Assembly: GCA_003008705.1 (NCBI GenBank) | Contig: PDUO01000012.1 | Span: 634,870 to 698,869 of the forward strand | Length of the DNA stretch: 64,000 nucleotides | Direction of reading: 5' to 3' | From: Pezicula radicicola | Taxonomy: Eukaryota > Ascomycota > Leotiomycetes > Helotiales > Dermateaceae | Part shown: in pieces, positions 43,420 to 55,496 of the stretch | Layout of the letters: each line of letters opens with the position of its first letter | Numbering within the stretch: position 1 is the first letter of the stretch | Program-made: the position numbers and the translations under genes | The notes under the pieces: model-generated | The model's input: only the letters and a program-made list of their open reading frames with translations | What the model was told of the DNA's origin: nothing | The model's database searches: none

Positions 43420-45528
43420 CTACGAAGGTACACCCTCATATATAAACCCATTATGAACCCTCCTTGTCTTCCTTCTTTTCGTTTTCCTATTCCCTGCTGC
43501 TTTGGCAAAGACTGTTAAAGCGGTTATAATTAATACAATAATAGCAGCAACTGTAGGAATCTAAGTTGGATGTCAGTAGCAGTTATTGTTATTAATGGAA
43601 TAAGCCTTGACTTACTAATATAGTTCTCCTCTTCAAATCATCAGCACTCGCCACACTCTCCGAGTAAGGACAAGTAGCATTCGGCCCACCCATGGTCCAA
43701 CAGCCTTTCACATCAAGACTATTAAAGTCTACCCATGCGCCTCTACCGCCGAAATCTCGCCTCGAATCTTTCATTGCCTGGCTGAGGTACGCATTTTCTA
43801 GCGCCGTTCGAGGAGCAGCAAATTTGTATGAACTAGGGCAAGCTTGTTCGGCATAAGAGTACGAAATTGGATACGTCGTGAGAGTCCAATTGTAGGGTTG
43901 ACCGTCGGCACGACACGAGGCGTAGTACTTCTGGGAACAATCTTGCACAACCCAGCGGCCTGACAGGCCAAGGTTAGCTGTTGCACATCGGAACAGAGAA
44001 TCGGTGCCTGTGTTGCCAGCGGTAAAGTTTTTGGGCTCATCTGGAGCCCAAGACCATATCGTGCTGTTATTTGTTAGAGGGTCATCGAGCAATTAGGTCT
44101 TGCGCTCACCTGTAGCTGAAATTCTGGTATGGGATATAATTATCATCCGCAGAAGCATCCAAGAGTGTGACGTTGAGGATAGGAGAAATTCCACAGTTAG
44201 TAAGATTAGAGGAGAGGTTTAACGTCAGAGTCAATGACGATACAGACGTTGTGGCATAATCAAAGCCTGCAATATTTGCTGTCGTGGCCCAAGAAGAGTT
44301 GACCGTCGAATGGTCATCAGTTACATTTAAGACATAACATCCGTTGGTTAATTGACCAGATGTGCTCGCCGTAATGTTTTCTGGCTGGTTCTGGATGTAG
44401 CCACTCGAGAATATGGTATTTTCATCCCCTGTGAAATTATAGGCTGCCATTTGGGGATCCGAGTTACCAAATCCCAGAAGGAGCCGTTTACTCCGAGAAA
44501 ATTCAATAAAACTCTCCGAAGGCCAGCCATCCGAGGTTGTAGCAATCCCAGTTACTGTTCTTTCGACAGAGTAGTAGTCCTGGACAGGACGGTAACTCTC
44601 TTTAACTGTATACCATGAGCTGTTCAGATTGGCCCGGTCCGCCCTCAGATTCGAAGGTGTATACATGAATGCAGAAAGATTCGCTGAATACAACTGTCCA
44701 AGCATATTACTGGAATCCGGTAGCGTTGTTGCGAATGGAGCGGGTGCTGTTGGGTCATTTTCAGAAGCTGCAGCATGCAAGTTCATAATCACATATATAA
44801 GATGGGCCCCGAGAGTAGTCTCAGTTTTCTCAAAATAATCATTCAGTTGGGATGTAAATGTTGAAAGGTTGATGGTCGTGGTACAGATGAACGGTCCAAT
44901 TTTGACCAAAGGCGTATTTGAGGAATCTGGAAGTACTGTTAAAGATGGAAGTGATGTCCCAAGGGAAGTGCCAGAGACAGTCTCAGTGAACACCGTAGAG
45001 GTAGCATCTGTCGAAATAGAGGATGCATCTGATGCTGTCTGTCGCTTGTCAATTCCAGGTACAGATGACTTCGCAGCCCCTGTACCTGTTGAAATAGAGG
45101 TTGTCGTGGGCTCCGCGTCAGACGTTAAGGCTCCTCGGGTGCTTGTAGAGAAAGTAAGCGTAGTGGTTGATGAAGGAACTGCATTCGGTATTGAGGTGGG
45201 TATGGCCACAGGGCAGAAGCTCCATAACTGGCGTCCCTGGTCCCAATACAAATCAAGCTCAAAACGGCGAAAGCCTTCTGCAAGTAGGTTGGACAGACAA
45301 TCGCCAGAGCTGTTGTCCTCATATTTCTGGAATGGGAAACATGCCGCTGAAAAAGAGACTCCAGGCTGGGTCACGAAATTGATTGGTACTTGTAGACCAA
45401 GGTCTCTCTGTGACTAGTCTCTTTGTCAATGAGAAGTCTTGCAATTTTTCCTGGTGACTTACAAGAAAGACTGTTGTCAAGGAAGATGTAGCAGTGGCTT
45501 CTGGGTCTGGCTCATAATTTTCCGACAT
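43420..45528 (-). CDS. MTC6: Maintenance of telomere capping protein 6 (MTC6)
   Basis: Exons (minus) 45528-45463, 45413-44110, 44063-43616 and 43560-43420 give 652 residues, normal for the family. The first intron restores RDLGLQVPINFVTQPGVSF, followed by AACFPFQKYED, LAEGFRRFELDLYWDQGRQL and WSFCP, the diagnostic start of MTC6 homologues. A Ser/Thr-rich linker and many N-glycosylation sites (NLS, NFT, NIT, NVT, NSS) indicate a lumenal or extracellular domain. A Cys-rich region (CSQKYYASCRADGQPYNW) precedes one C-terminal membrane helix (VAAIIVLIITALTVFA) and a basic tail KTKRRKTRR. Yeast MTC6 was found through genetic interaction with a cdc13 telomere-capping mutant; the biochemical role is not established. 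Topology (large lumenal domain, short cytosolic tail) is inferred. The gene is divergent from SEC62. Confidence 0.92.
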
Positions 45529-46009
45529 CGAGTCCCAAGTGAAAGACGTAAAGTGAGATTAGAAGGCATCCGAACAATCCGAAACAAGCAAACAACGGCC
45601 CAAGGGCACTGATATAGTAGAATGATGAAGCGACGATGGACTACAGGGAAAAGCGAGCAATCGTGAGTATATGCATTAATGCAAGGCCAGGTTTAAAGAG
45701 AGGATGTGCAGGCATTGTGATTTTCAGGAACGCGCGCTGTTGTTTATTAGTGAGATTGAAGGTTCAACGCCAGGCCGGGAGCAGTGGCGCTTTGGGGCTT
45801 TGGGGGGGGACCGAACGAGGATCGAATTTAAGCCACAGGCACGTGCCGAGAGAACGCCACACTGCCACACTGCAGCCAGCGTAAAGTTAACAGATCTTCA
45901 GCCTTGGGTCCAATTTGTGACCACGTCGTCAACGTTATTCATCTCCATCACCCATTCTCCTCCCCCGAAGACTAGCATCTTGCTATATCGCCATTTCATA
46001 ATAGCCACG
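45529..46009. promoter_or_regulatory. Bidirectional promoter between MTC6 and SEC62
   Basis: A 481-base region between two divergent conserved genes, with CA/CT-rich tracts near the SEC62 start. No separate gene is supported. Confidence 0.5.
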
Positions 46010-47243
46010 ATGTCTACTCCGCAGCAAGGGCCACCGCAACTGCAACCTGGTCAGAGACCAAGTCCAGAGCAGATTGCAGAGATACAAAGACAGCTCGCGG
46101 CTGAAGCACAAAAGCAAGGACTCACTGTCCCTCAATTCGTCGAGAAGCTCAAGCAACAACAAGCTCAAATGGCCGCTGCACAGCATCAGCAACAAGCAGC
46201 AGCTCAGCAGCAGCAGCAGCAACAGCAGCAACAACAACAACAGCAAACCCAACAGCCAATCCAACCAGGCCCACCAAAACCAGAGGCGCTCGCCGTCGCA
46301 AACTTTCTTAAGAGCCAGGAACTAAAACCCCGAACATCACTTCTCAATGGCCAGCGCAAGGATATGTTTAAGGGTGAGGCTCCTTCTAGATTCTAAGGAT
46401 GATCATACGGACTTTACTGATAAATCGCAGTCAAGCGTGCGCTTCGAGCCCTGCAATCCCCCGCCTACGAAAAGGCTCGCAAGAAGAATCCCCTCCTCCC
46501 TCAGATTACCGACCGCGCATCCCTCGAGAATACCTTCAAGCTGCTTCCTATGTCCCTGCTCGCACTCCGTGTCTCTCAAGTAGACCCTCATGAAGGACAC
46601 GACCATGCGCCAGGAGCCCACAAGGTAAAGCGCGTTAAAGGTTTATGGACAGTTAAAATCGAGCAACAGCAGGAGTGTAAAGAGGACCTTTACTACGTCT
46701 GGCTCTACGAGGGTAGTCAAATAAAACAGAAGCTCTACGCGGCCGGTGCTTTGGCAGTTGTCTTTGCAATTGTTATGTTCCCTCTCTGGCCTATGAAGAT
46801 GAGATTGGGGGTGTGGTATTTGAGTATGGGCATGCTTGGTCTTATCGGACTCTTCTTTGCTATGGCTATTTTCCGACTTATTCTTTTCGGAATTACGGTG
46901 TTTGCGGTTCCTCCCGGACTCTGGCTATACCCTAACCTCTTTGAGGATGTTGGATTCTTTGACAGTTTCCGACCTGTTTGGGGATGGCAAGAGGTTAGTT
47001 GACTCCATTTTTATATCATTGCTTTGATATTAACTGCTAACACAATATTAGGAGAAAAAGAAAGGCAAGAAGAAGTCTAAAACATCCACCAGCACAAGCG
47101 CAGGTGCTGCGGCGATGTCTACAACCGGTCAACCCCCTCCAGCCACTGCTACAATGAACACCTCCGCACAACCGATCCAGACAGCTGCCCCTACCCAGAG
47201 GAACATGGCGCCGAGAGTTGAGGAGGTATTCGATGAGGACTAG
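46010..47243 (+). CDS. SEC62: Translocation protein SEC62
   Basis: Exons 46010-46373, 46431-46993 and 47052-47243 give 372 residues. The N-terminus is Gln-rich with a run of 14 Gln. The cytosolic Sec62 domain follows: ALAVANFLKSQELKPRTS, KRALRALQSPAYEKARKK, VKGLWTVKIEQQQE and LYYVWLYEGSQIKQKLYAAG. Two membrane helices (ALAVVFAIVMFPLWPM, and LGLIGLFFAMAIFRLILFG) are separated by the short lumenal loop KMRLGVWYL. The C-terminal tail is Lys-rich (EKKKGKKKSKT). SEC62 partners SEC63, SEC71 and SEC72 at the Sec61 channel for post-translational import into the ER. The intron positions restore the conserved frame without loss. An essential housekeeping gene, and the strongest call in the window. Confidence 0.96.
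46205..46246 (+). repeat. CAG/CAA tract encoding 14 glutamines in SEC62
   Basis: Fourteen consecutive Gln codons, a mix of CAG and CAA, so a partly interrupted microsatellite in the cytosolic N-terminus. Length polymorphism between strains is likely. Confidence 0.9.
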
Positions 47244-48595
47244 AGTTGAGGCTACTTTATGTTAAGAACGTTACTTAAGATAGTACACGAACGACACTTG
47301 CATACAACTTTGCCTAACTATGACCGTTTTTGTCATTAGTATGAGTAAAACGTACGGTGTATCATAATATATTGGTGCTGGGGCTCAACATATTGAGAAA
47401 GGATATATAAATATACTCGGAAGAAATGCGAATTATTTCCACCCCTTTGAAATCTCTTGCCTACAGAAAACTTTCCTTTCTGCGTTATAGCATGTTCAAA
47501 TTTCTTGCTCTGTGTATGGTGACTTGCCCACCTCTCCCCCTTTTCACTACCCAAACTAAGCGAGCAAACCCACTCAAAAGCCAAAATAATTGTCCGCTCA
47601 TGAGGTGACGAAATCACTAAACAGTTCAGGAAAATCTCAAACATCAGAACTTGAATACAACACAAAGAAAACATTTAAGGGATAATTTTTAAGGTGATGC
47701 ACCAGAGCTCTCCCGTGGGGAGTCGAAGACAAAGTCACCTCCTGTAACAATATGGTACACTTTTGAACTTCTTTCTTAACCACCTACATTAATAGATACT
47801 CTTTACCTTACGACCTAAAAAGTTCAATTATTGAATTGCGAATCCTATATCCTAGACCTCTATATATAATCCCTGAGGTTAAGAGCTGAGGTGCCTCTTT
47901 CTGGTTAAATCACTTCCTTATCTTAAATGGTATCAGAAGAGACTAGCAGAGGTTCATCGCAATCTCAAGTTAAGCTTGTCACAGAGAAAGATCATATAAC
48001 ATTTCTCTACACGGTGAATCTAAATATACTCTCCTTCTTTGAGGAGTCGGCATTTACCACCCTGTTAGGTATCTAGATCAAGTAAGTCACTCACGTCTTA
48101 AATCAAGTAAGTTACCTAAAGCAAGTTAGTCACTTAAATTAACTAAGCTACTTAAGTCGAAAACAAGTGAGTTACTTAAATTGAAAAATAGTAGGAGAAC
48201 TCACGTGGCATTGTGTAAATATCAATTTTAGCATTATACATGTATCAGGACCTTTCATATACAACGTACAAAAGAATCAACTTCCGCAATTGGGAAATCA
48301 ATCAATCAATTAATCAGATGGATTCTAAAGCATATGGTCTACCAAGATCACCTACCTATTAAACAGTGTAGTAATTTTCTGTAATAGGGTCCTGTGGTGC
48401 TACCTTTGCTTTTCCCCTTCGAAATAACAGAATAGTTTCTTGCTTTATCTCCTTGTTAATAGACAGGGCTACAAATAGACTTCCATTTCCTCTACATCCT
48501 ACAGATCTCTTCCTTTCTTAGATCTGACCACAAAATATAACGTCTTAAATCATACTACTTCTTCTCAATCTACTTACCCAATAAATTCCACAAGC
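47244..48595. other. Intergenic region containing a MITE fragment
   Basis: No gene. Holds the element at 48056-48254. Confidence 0.5.
48056..48254. mobile_element. Second copy of the 42.6-kb TIR element, with tandem motif
   Basis: The right end (GTGGCATTGTGTAAATATCA ... TATCAGGACC) matches the reversed left end of the 42597 element over about 50 bp. CACCCTGTTAGGTATCTAG at its left matches the same region inside that element. Between them lie about seven imperfect copies of a roughly 15-bp AAGTNACTTAAATC unit. The left TIR is not clear, so this copy is truncated. Confidence 0.65.
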
Positions 48596-48646
48596 ATGTC
48601 CTCTAACACTCCAAACAAAACGGCCTTAACCCAAGATTCCCCTGTC

Positions 48647-48677
<31 letters not shown>

Positions 48678-49163
48678 ATACAAATCTAAACATAAACAAC
48701 AATACCAAAGACTCACCCAACCCAAACTCAAACCAAATCAAAAAAGAAGACAAAAAAGGTCAATGACAGTGATAACTCCCCAACAACAACCCCAACACCA
48801 TTCCCCCACTTCCCAGACCTCCCCCCAAAACATCCAACTAGATCTCCCCTGGTTCTACCCACAACAGGTCCTCCTTATTCCTCCTTACACCCTCACGACA
48901 CGAATCCATCCAACAAGAAAAAAAAAATCGAAGAAGAAACAGACCCAGAAATATTCTTAGAAAATGGTGAACATCCAGCTTCATACGAGCTTTTCAATCC
49001 CCTCGAATCTCGTAAATAGTTCAGAGAGATGAGATCTCCTTTACCTGTGTTTAGAGCGGGAAGGATTCCGAATGTTACGATTGTTTCCATTGGGGTAATT
49101 CCACCAGAGGAGCCGCATGGGAGCCTTACGTCTGTTAGACTCTGTGGAAATGTTGGCTTCTAA
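48596..49163 (+). pseudogene. Hypothetical protein frame with A-run frameshift and TAG
   Basis: ATG 48596 starts MSSNTPNKTALTQDSP, a (TA)n Thr-Ala repeat and an Asn-rich stretch. The frame is lost at the A-rich run near 48750 and recovered as VNDSDNSPTTTPTPFPHFPD. It continues through KKKKIEEETDPEIFLENGEH and ESRK, meets TAG (49018-49020), then reads FREMRSPLPVFRAGRIPN and VSIGVIPPEEPHGSLTSVRL before TAA at 49161-49163. The peptide after the TAG is compact and not random. I know no family. It is either a recently broken gene or one with a sequencing error in the homopolymer; the TAG is harder to explain away. Confidence 0.45.
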
Positions 49164-49287
49164 GGGTTGGTGTATTTAGACGACTAGCTAGAAACTGAAG
49201 GTTCCCGTACTCAATGCATTATCTTTGTCTTTGACCCACTGTATGCTTAAGAGTACCTAATCACTGCAAAAAGCCCCCTAGCATCAC

Positions 49288-50743
49288 CTACCTATACAAA
49301 AGCCCCTCAACCATAACCCCAATAGCCAAACTACTAGTCAACCCCGGACTCTCAATGCCCAGTAAATTAACAAACCCCTCAAACCCCTCCTCCTTCCTAA
49401 TAACGAAGTCCAAAAACGCCTTCCCAGAAGCAACAGCACTATATCTCGCCAGCTTAGGTCTAATACCCGCATAATCAGGAGAAATACTCTCAACCTTAAC
49501 ACCAGGTAAAAACCGTTTAATCTGTTCGATAGCTTGTGGTAATCGTGCGTCGTTAACTGCTAGGTTGTTAGGGGAATCAACCCATTCTACATCTGGACCG
49601 AACCGGATTCGACCTGAGATATCGAGTGTGAGATGTGTTCCTAGACCACCAAGTCCGGGTTCGGGAGCGGGATAGATCAGATGTTTTGTTTTTGGGGAGG
49701 AGGCCGAGTAGCTGAAGTAATTGCCTTTAGCGTAGTATTGCGTTTGATGTCGTGAAGGCGGGAGAATCATATTGCTTATCTCGCAAGCTCCTAGTCCGGC
49801 TGAGTTTATGATCGTTTCTGATGTTATGGTTGTTGATTCTCCAGTGAGGTGGTCCTGAGTTGTGATCTCCCATCCTTCACTCCCGTTCTCTCCTAATGGG
49901 TTTATGGAGGTAACTGGTGAATGTAAAGCTACAACTCCTCCCTTTTCTTCGAAATCTCCTAGCAGGTATTGCATATACGAATGACTATCCAGGATCCCCG
50001 TTGTTGGACTTCCTAATATTCCTGCCTTAGCTTGTACATCCGGTTCCAATCTAGCTGCTTCTGCGGCCCCGATGAATCTCGTCTCGACACCAATTTCTTT
50101 CGTGAACGCATGTACTTTTTCGAGTTCTGAGTATTGCTCGGGTGTTTGAGCTACAATCCATTTTCCTGTGTTGTGTGCTGGAATACCATTTGCGGAACAC
50201 AATTCGTAGAGCATCTGTCGGCCTTGGATACAGAGGCGTGTTTTGAGGGAGTTGGCTCCGTAGTAGAGTCCTGCATGGATTACCTGTATAGTTTACTTGG
50301 TCAGCTATTGCTATTACAATTGGAGGATCCAATATTGGGGTTGTATATGCTGCAGAGTGCGAGAGTGAGGAGTCTGATTACATACCTCTGAATTCCTCGA
50401 GCTGGTCTCCATTCCCACGGCCGAATTGCGCTCGATGAGTACAGTACTCGTTCCATCATGACCAGCCAGCTGTCTAGCAATTGCTAGACCTACAGCGCCT
50501 CCGCCTATTACCTACATGTTATCAGTAAGTACAGTACACCATCTCCATTTCCAATTGCTCTATCTCCATGAGCCAACTGGACTCGGGCTTCGTTCGCTTT
50601 CGTGTTTATGAACTTACAGCATGTGTAAAGTCAGCTTCTCGTACAGCAGTCGTTGCAAAGCTTCTGCTACTTCTGGTACTTCTACATGCTGTTGCACTAC
50701 TCCAAATGGCCAATTGACTTCGCAGCGTACGAGATAACATCAT
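49288..50743 (-). CDS. FAD-dependent L-2-hydroxyglutarate dehydrogenase-like enzyme
   Basis: Exons (minus) 50743-50618, 50511-50386 and 50283-49288 give 415 residues. The N-terminus (LSRTLRSQLAIWSS ... RSTRSSRSFATTAV) is Arg/Ser-rich without acids, a mitochondrial presequence. The FAD-binding Rossmann loop spans intron 1: THAVIGGGAVGLAIARQLAG, followed by TVLIERN and METSSRNSEVIHAGLYYGA, the DAO-family substrate loop with the His typical of L2HGDH. Later come INSAGLGACEIS, YYAKGNYFSYS, GGLGTHLTLDISGRIRFGPD, DYAGIRPKL and the C-terminal FAD contact LLGIESPGLTSSLAIG. The enzyme oxidises L-2-hydroxyglutarate to 2-oxoglutarate, a metabolite-repair step. All residues I would expect are present. 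Confidence 0.93.
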
Positions 50744-51558
50744 GCCTCAAAATGGAAGACTACTTTTCTTTGTCGGACTGACGCAGTAGCACTAACAGTA
50801 AGAAAATATGCTACTGCGTCGACTCCGTTGCACCGTACGTCGTGCTTTTCGAGGCCCTGTACTCCGTGTAAAAAAAACCCCGTTTCTTATCGGATGATGC
50901 AATCGTTCTTGGTGGAGATGTGGGGATTCATTGTCCAATCGTTGTGATCGAGAGCGGAGCTGAGCTGTTTGTCCCTGATTTTGAATGAGTATGAGTATTT
51001 TACAAAGTTAGACTCTCAAATAAATACAGAGGAAATTATTGCTTCTGCCAGTTGTATGGCGATGTAATACTTGGACCACCAGGGCGATGATTAAGCCCAA
51101 AAGCAGCTCAATGAATTGGACTCCAAGACTTACAACAACTAGTGAACTGTCTAATGAATAGAAATGGTTTAGATATCAACCCCTATAGGATGCAGTTAAG
51201 AGACCCTTTTGATTAGGGATATGTTGGCATTTAGGAGGCGGAGCACTCAAATCAAGTGAGTTACCCAAGTGAGTTACTTAACTTCATCTCTCACATCTCA
51301 ATATATAGCAGATCAAAATGATCTCTTACAAAGCAATTAATTTAACACGGTATTGTAATGTTATTCCTAGAATGCGCTGTGCGGTCAATTCCTCATTACT
51401 CAATTGTTATACGCCAAACAAAATCTATCGCCCGGACCCAAAACCGACTTATCCCATGCCAGAGTGGATATGTCAAACTCCCCCAAGCTATTTGTCGTAA
51501 AGCTAGCCCCAAACGCCTTTTCTTTGGTCCGTATCTCACATGCCATGCTAATGAACAC
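50744..51558. other. Intergenic region with a short tandem motif
   Basis: No gene. ACTCAAATCAAGTGAGTTAC and a second GTGAGTTACTTAA unit at 51245-51286 match the motif inside the MITEs. No TIRs were found around it. Confidence 0.5.
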
Positions 51559-52767
51559 TTATTCTTCCTTAGGCTCTTCCGAAGTTGGAGATTCAGCAGG
51601 GAAAGTGCCTTGCACACTACTGCTTGCAGCGGCGGCTGGAGGCTCCTCCGACACAGATTGTGATTGTGTCAAATGTGATGAAGTTGCCGGCTCATGTGTG
51701 GTCACAGCAGTCGATGACAGATCCGCAACTTGGCGTTCTGTCTTTCTCGTAAGTATTTGGTCGCCCGAGAGCAGAGACATACTGACCTAATTCCCTAATT
51801 CTTTGTCTCAACATCTGATTTTCTCGAACCATCATCTGCGTCTCTGCCTGGTAAAAAGCACTCTCATCTCTCCCACCCAGACTCCAATGATCACCAGCTT
51901 CACCACTGATAGATGTTGATCGTAGTCTAGGTGAAGCAGTCTGACTTGCAGCCCTACTAGGAGTCCGCGATCTTCTTGTTATATCTGCTCTTGCCATATC
52001 AAATGAGCTTCGAGGATGTGCGGGTGACCGAGGAGTAGCTATCGTTGAGCTAGGCGCAGGTCCAGGGTTAGGGATTGAGAACGACATTGATCGTTCTGAT
52101 GTGGGTGTTGAATCATCGATTACAGGAGGGGTGCCTTGTGTTTGGCCTGCTGCTGCTTGGAGTTGTTGTAAATGTTGTTGTTGCGTTCGGATCATCTGGA
52201 GTAAGCGATTCTATAGAAGTCAGTGTGCGTCTCTGTCTAGAAAAGAGCTCAAGAGCATACAACTTGAGCTTCCTGCTCCTGCTCCAACTCTTGATGTATC
52301 TCTCCGAGGCTGGGCGCACGATTATGGTGTGGATCTCCAGTTGCGATGACTGGCGACCCTCCTATTGACTGTGGACTAGCTGTTCGGTACGCTGACGCCT
52401 GATCTTCGTTGATCATCTCGCCGGGGGGAGGTAAACTCGGGTCGTTTAGTTGCAGGTTCATAAGAACGGTTGAACGTCTTCTTCCGGGGGCTCCTGACTG
52501 AGATGGAGGTCGGTTACGCGAAGAGCCGGAGCCTGGAGATATCAGCATCTGTGCAAAAACCCGCAAGGAAGTCCCACGTCTGGAGTCTTCATGTTGTAAA
52601 CCGGCATTCACAGCAGCCGCAGCTTGCAGTGAAGTTGAAAATGATCTTGGAGAGGGAGTCTGACCTCGGAGGGCGGTCGCATCTCCGGTGGATGAAGATA
52701 ATGCGCGAATCATAGGGGGAGAACCTGGAGTTGAGCGAGAAGGAGGTAGAGAGTTGAGGTCGGGCAT
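51559..52767 (-). CDS. Conserved fungal Ser/Pro-rich protein with a coiled coil, function unknown
   Basis: Exons (minus) 52767-52261, 52210-51787 and 51737-51559 give 369 residues. The N-terminus MPDLNSLPPSRSTPGSPP, with SPRSFSTSLQAAAAVNAGLQ and RRRSTVLMNLQLNDPSLPPP, is strongly patterned and probably conserved. A helical stretch HQELEQEQEAQVNRLLQMIR with Gln runs, and a second, AETQMMVRENQMLRQRIREL, predict coiled coils. Exon 3 continues ERQVADLSST and ends in an acidic Ser/Glu-rich tail. Many SP/TP and RS sites suggest phosphoregulation. There is no enzymatic domain. The last intron (49 nt) was placed to keep IRELERQVADL continuous; a different acceptor would truncate the coil. Likely a scaffold, by character only. 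Confidence 0.75.
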
Positions 52768-55496
52768 GGTGGTGGTGATTAGGTAGGATGCAGAGGTATT
52801 GTACAGGATGTTATAGAGTCGTGGAAGAGGGTAGGTCAAGATCAACAAATCAGGATGAGTCAAGTGCAGATGCGAACACGAATAAATGACAAGATGCAGG
52901 TGTGGTGCGATGCGCGATGGCAACACGTCGCGGAGAAGTTGTGCGAGATGTCTTACAGTAGTACTGTATTATTTGGCGTGGAATGGTGGAGGGGCTGTCG
53001 TTTCCTTGCTATGAATCTCATGACAGAAGGAACCGAGAGGAACCAAGCAGGCGGGGTCAACGGGAAGCGACCGCAGTCAAGTCATCTGATAGCGCGTGTG
53101 TCTTCACTGACGCATCACCACTACGAAGTACGCCGTCCCTACCTAAGAAGTAGTAGACTGGACCTCTGTAGGTATCCTCTCTCCAAATTTCTTTTCTTCT
53201 TTCTTTTCTTTCTTTCTTCGTTCTTTCTTTCTTTCCCTCTATCAAATTCAAAGAAAAACAAACAGGGCATACATAGTTCTTGGAGTTTTCTTCACAGAAT
53301 ACGAAAGTATTCGGGACCCTTTTTCATAGTCATTGTCAAAAGTAGAGTGCCTTTGCTTTTCCCGGAGATGGCGCTTCCCTACCTATTTCTTCGCCAGCTG
53401 GTCTTCAAGAGCCACTGCTATCACATCTCACAATCATACTCGAGTATTTCTTCTTCAGCTCGTTCCGCTTCTCATCTCACAGATCTCCTCTCATAATTAC
53501 TGTACCATGCTGGCCCGATCCGCCCCATAAAAAACGACAGCTCATCCTGTCCAGTTCAGTCCGTGTACAAAAAGCATTATCAAAGCCAAGGACCAGCAAA
53601 GTAGAGCCCACCGCTAAATAGATTCGTTCCGCTATTGGGATTTGTTTCCCAAGATCTTAGAAGATCTCGACGCCGTCCGATCAAAGAGTTACTTCGTGCC
53701 CCGGCACAGACACGCTCTAAACCATAAGCTTGGCCGCGCAGCTCCCCGGTCTATATCGGGCTCCTATCGCCTTAACAGCATCCTTCCTATGAAATGATCA
53801 TCTCGGGATGTTACCCCTTTCAGAAGATCAGAAAATCATTTCCTTTCTGCCGGGTCAACCAATTTTATTTGTTTTCTGGAAAAAGAATCAAAAGATTTTC
53901 GCAGATATATATTTTCGATATCATAATGGGTCTCCTTTGACATTGCCCTAGGAATCCCCCTCCAGATGTTGAATCCGTGGCAATGAGAGGAGTCCAACTG
54001 GCGGATGCTTGGACTATTGGCAACGGTGACCTTACGAATGGCGGAATTAGAAGGCCACCCGCACACCAATGATGGAGGGTGTAGAGGGGAAGAGCAGCAG
54101 TTAACCCTAATTATTGTGCCTAATGCAGGCCCCTCTGTCGCCCCGTAATAACGAAGGTTGTACCTGCAGCAGTGGCAGCAGTGGTAGCAGTGGGTCACCT
54201 CACGAGGCCAGTGACAGGCGACGTTGGACGAACCCGGGACGAGTCGAAGTTATCGAATGTGGATGTCGAGGAGCGCTGGATTATTGGATAACTTGGATTG
54301 AATCTTGTCGCTTATAAGACTATTATTTATTGTTGTTGTTCAAGGAACTCACTCTCTGAATTCTTAATTGCTACAATATCCCCTCGTACTTACAGCCCAA
54401 GGGTGGGCCAGCGGAAGATAAGTTTGGGCTTGTCTCGTGGCTGCACGCTTCTTACCCTGATATGATTGCCCAGAAGGTCTCAACACATCATAAATGGCCG
54501 TGCTGTTGAACAAGGTTCTCTTTATTATTGGGGCATAGTGGCAGCTAGCCACAGGCTACGGAACGCTCCCCACGTTCTCAACTAATCACAGGCGCTTATG
54601 GCACATGGGCCTGCCAGCCCTGAACATGGATTCCAACTTGCCACAGTCCGGCTTCTCCTTCCATCTGCAGGGGAATAGCCTCGAACTTCAGAATTTCATT
54701 ACTCTCTTCTTTTCATACGCCGGGGGGCCATTCTACTCTCCAGACGGTGCGGAGCCGTACTGCCGACCTCTGCCTTGTGATGTGATGGGCTAAGGTTACC
54801 TTGTGGACATGGATGGGGACGTGTGTGCCTTTTGTTTTCTTCTTCTTCTCCTCAACACAACGACGACGACTCACGATAACTTCAAATCTTTTTCTTGTCT
54901 TTCTGACCTGCCCCTTTTGGCACACTCTTCTATTTTGTCATCTTAAGTGTGCGTCGCCACTTCTTCCTCGTCTGCTCTAGACGTCTGCCATTCTCTTGTT
55001 CCTCTATCTACGCCGCCCACCTCGGCTCACATTCTCGTCCAATTCCTACCACCCCACGCGATCCTAACAATGCTTCAGTGGCCCACAATATTCGAACCTG
55101 CCCTCTCTTGCTCACGTTTTGGTCCAACACAATTCACTCGTTGACTGACTAAGTAGCCATAGCTGGTTTGGGTTTTCCCAGAGGTTTCCTTTCTCTGCGT
55201 CACAACAATTTGGCGCTCGAAAACCTTGCAGTTGCCCAGGGATATTGGCGTATTCGCACTCGACGCTATCGCAACCAACAATTGGCGAACCAGACACGCT
55301 TGTTTGCACAAAAACGTCATACTCTTTCTTTCGCAATCGAAGTGGAATATCACAAACCGAGAAGGACGCAGAGGGAGAATTGAAAGAAATCAGGCTTCTT
55401 GATATTGTTTATTGTGGATAACCAAGCGGGACAACCGACGGGCCGTCAAAACTCAACTTCCCGTCATCACATCAAAGAAAACACACTACCTAGTGA
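52768..55496. other. Long divergent intergenic region with a CT-rich microsatellite
   Basis: 2.7 kb between divergent genes. A TTTC/CTTT microsatellite occupies about 53185-53240. Other sequence is of normal GC, with no frame I can support; it may be long 5' leader DNA of the two flanking genes. Confidence 0.5.
53185..53240. repeat. Pyrimidine (CTTT)n microsatellite
   Basis: Runs of TTTCTTTC/CTTTCTTT in the 5' region of the coiled-coil gene. CT-rich tracts often lie just upstream of fungal transcription starts. Confidence 0.7.

Noticed and set aside
52855..53496. 213-codon plus frame
   Set aside because: It overlaps the 5' region of the opposite gene, and part of it translates a CTTT microsatellite; no domain.
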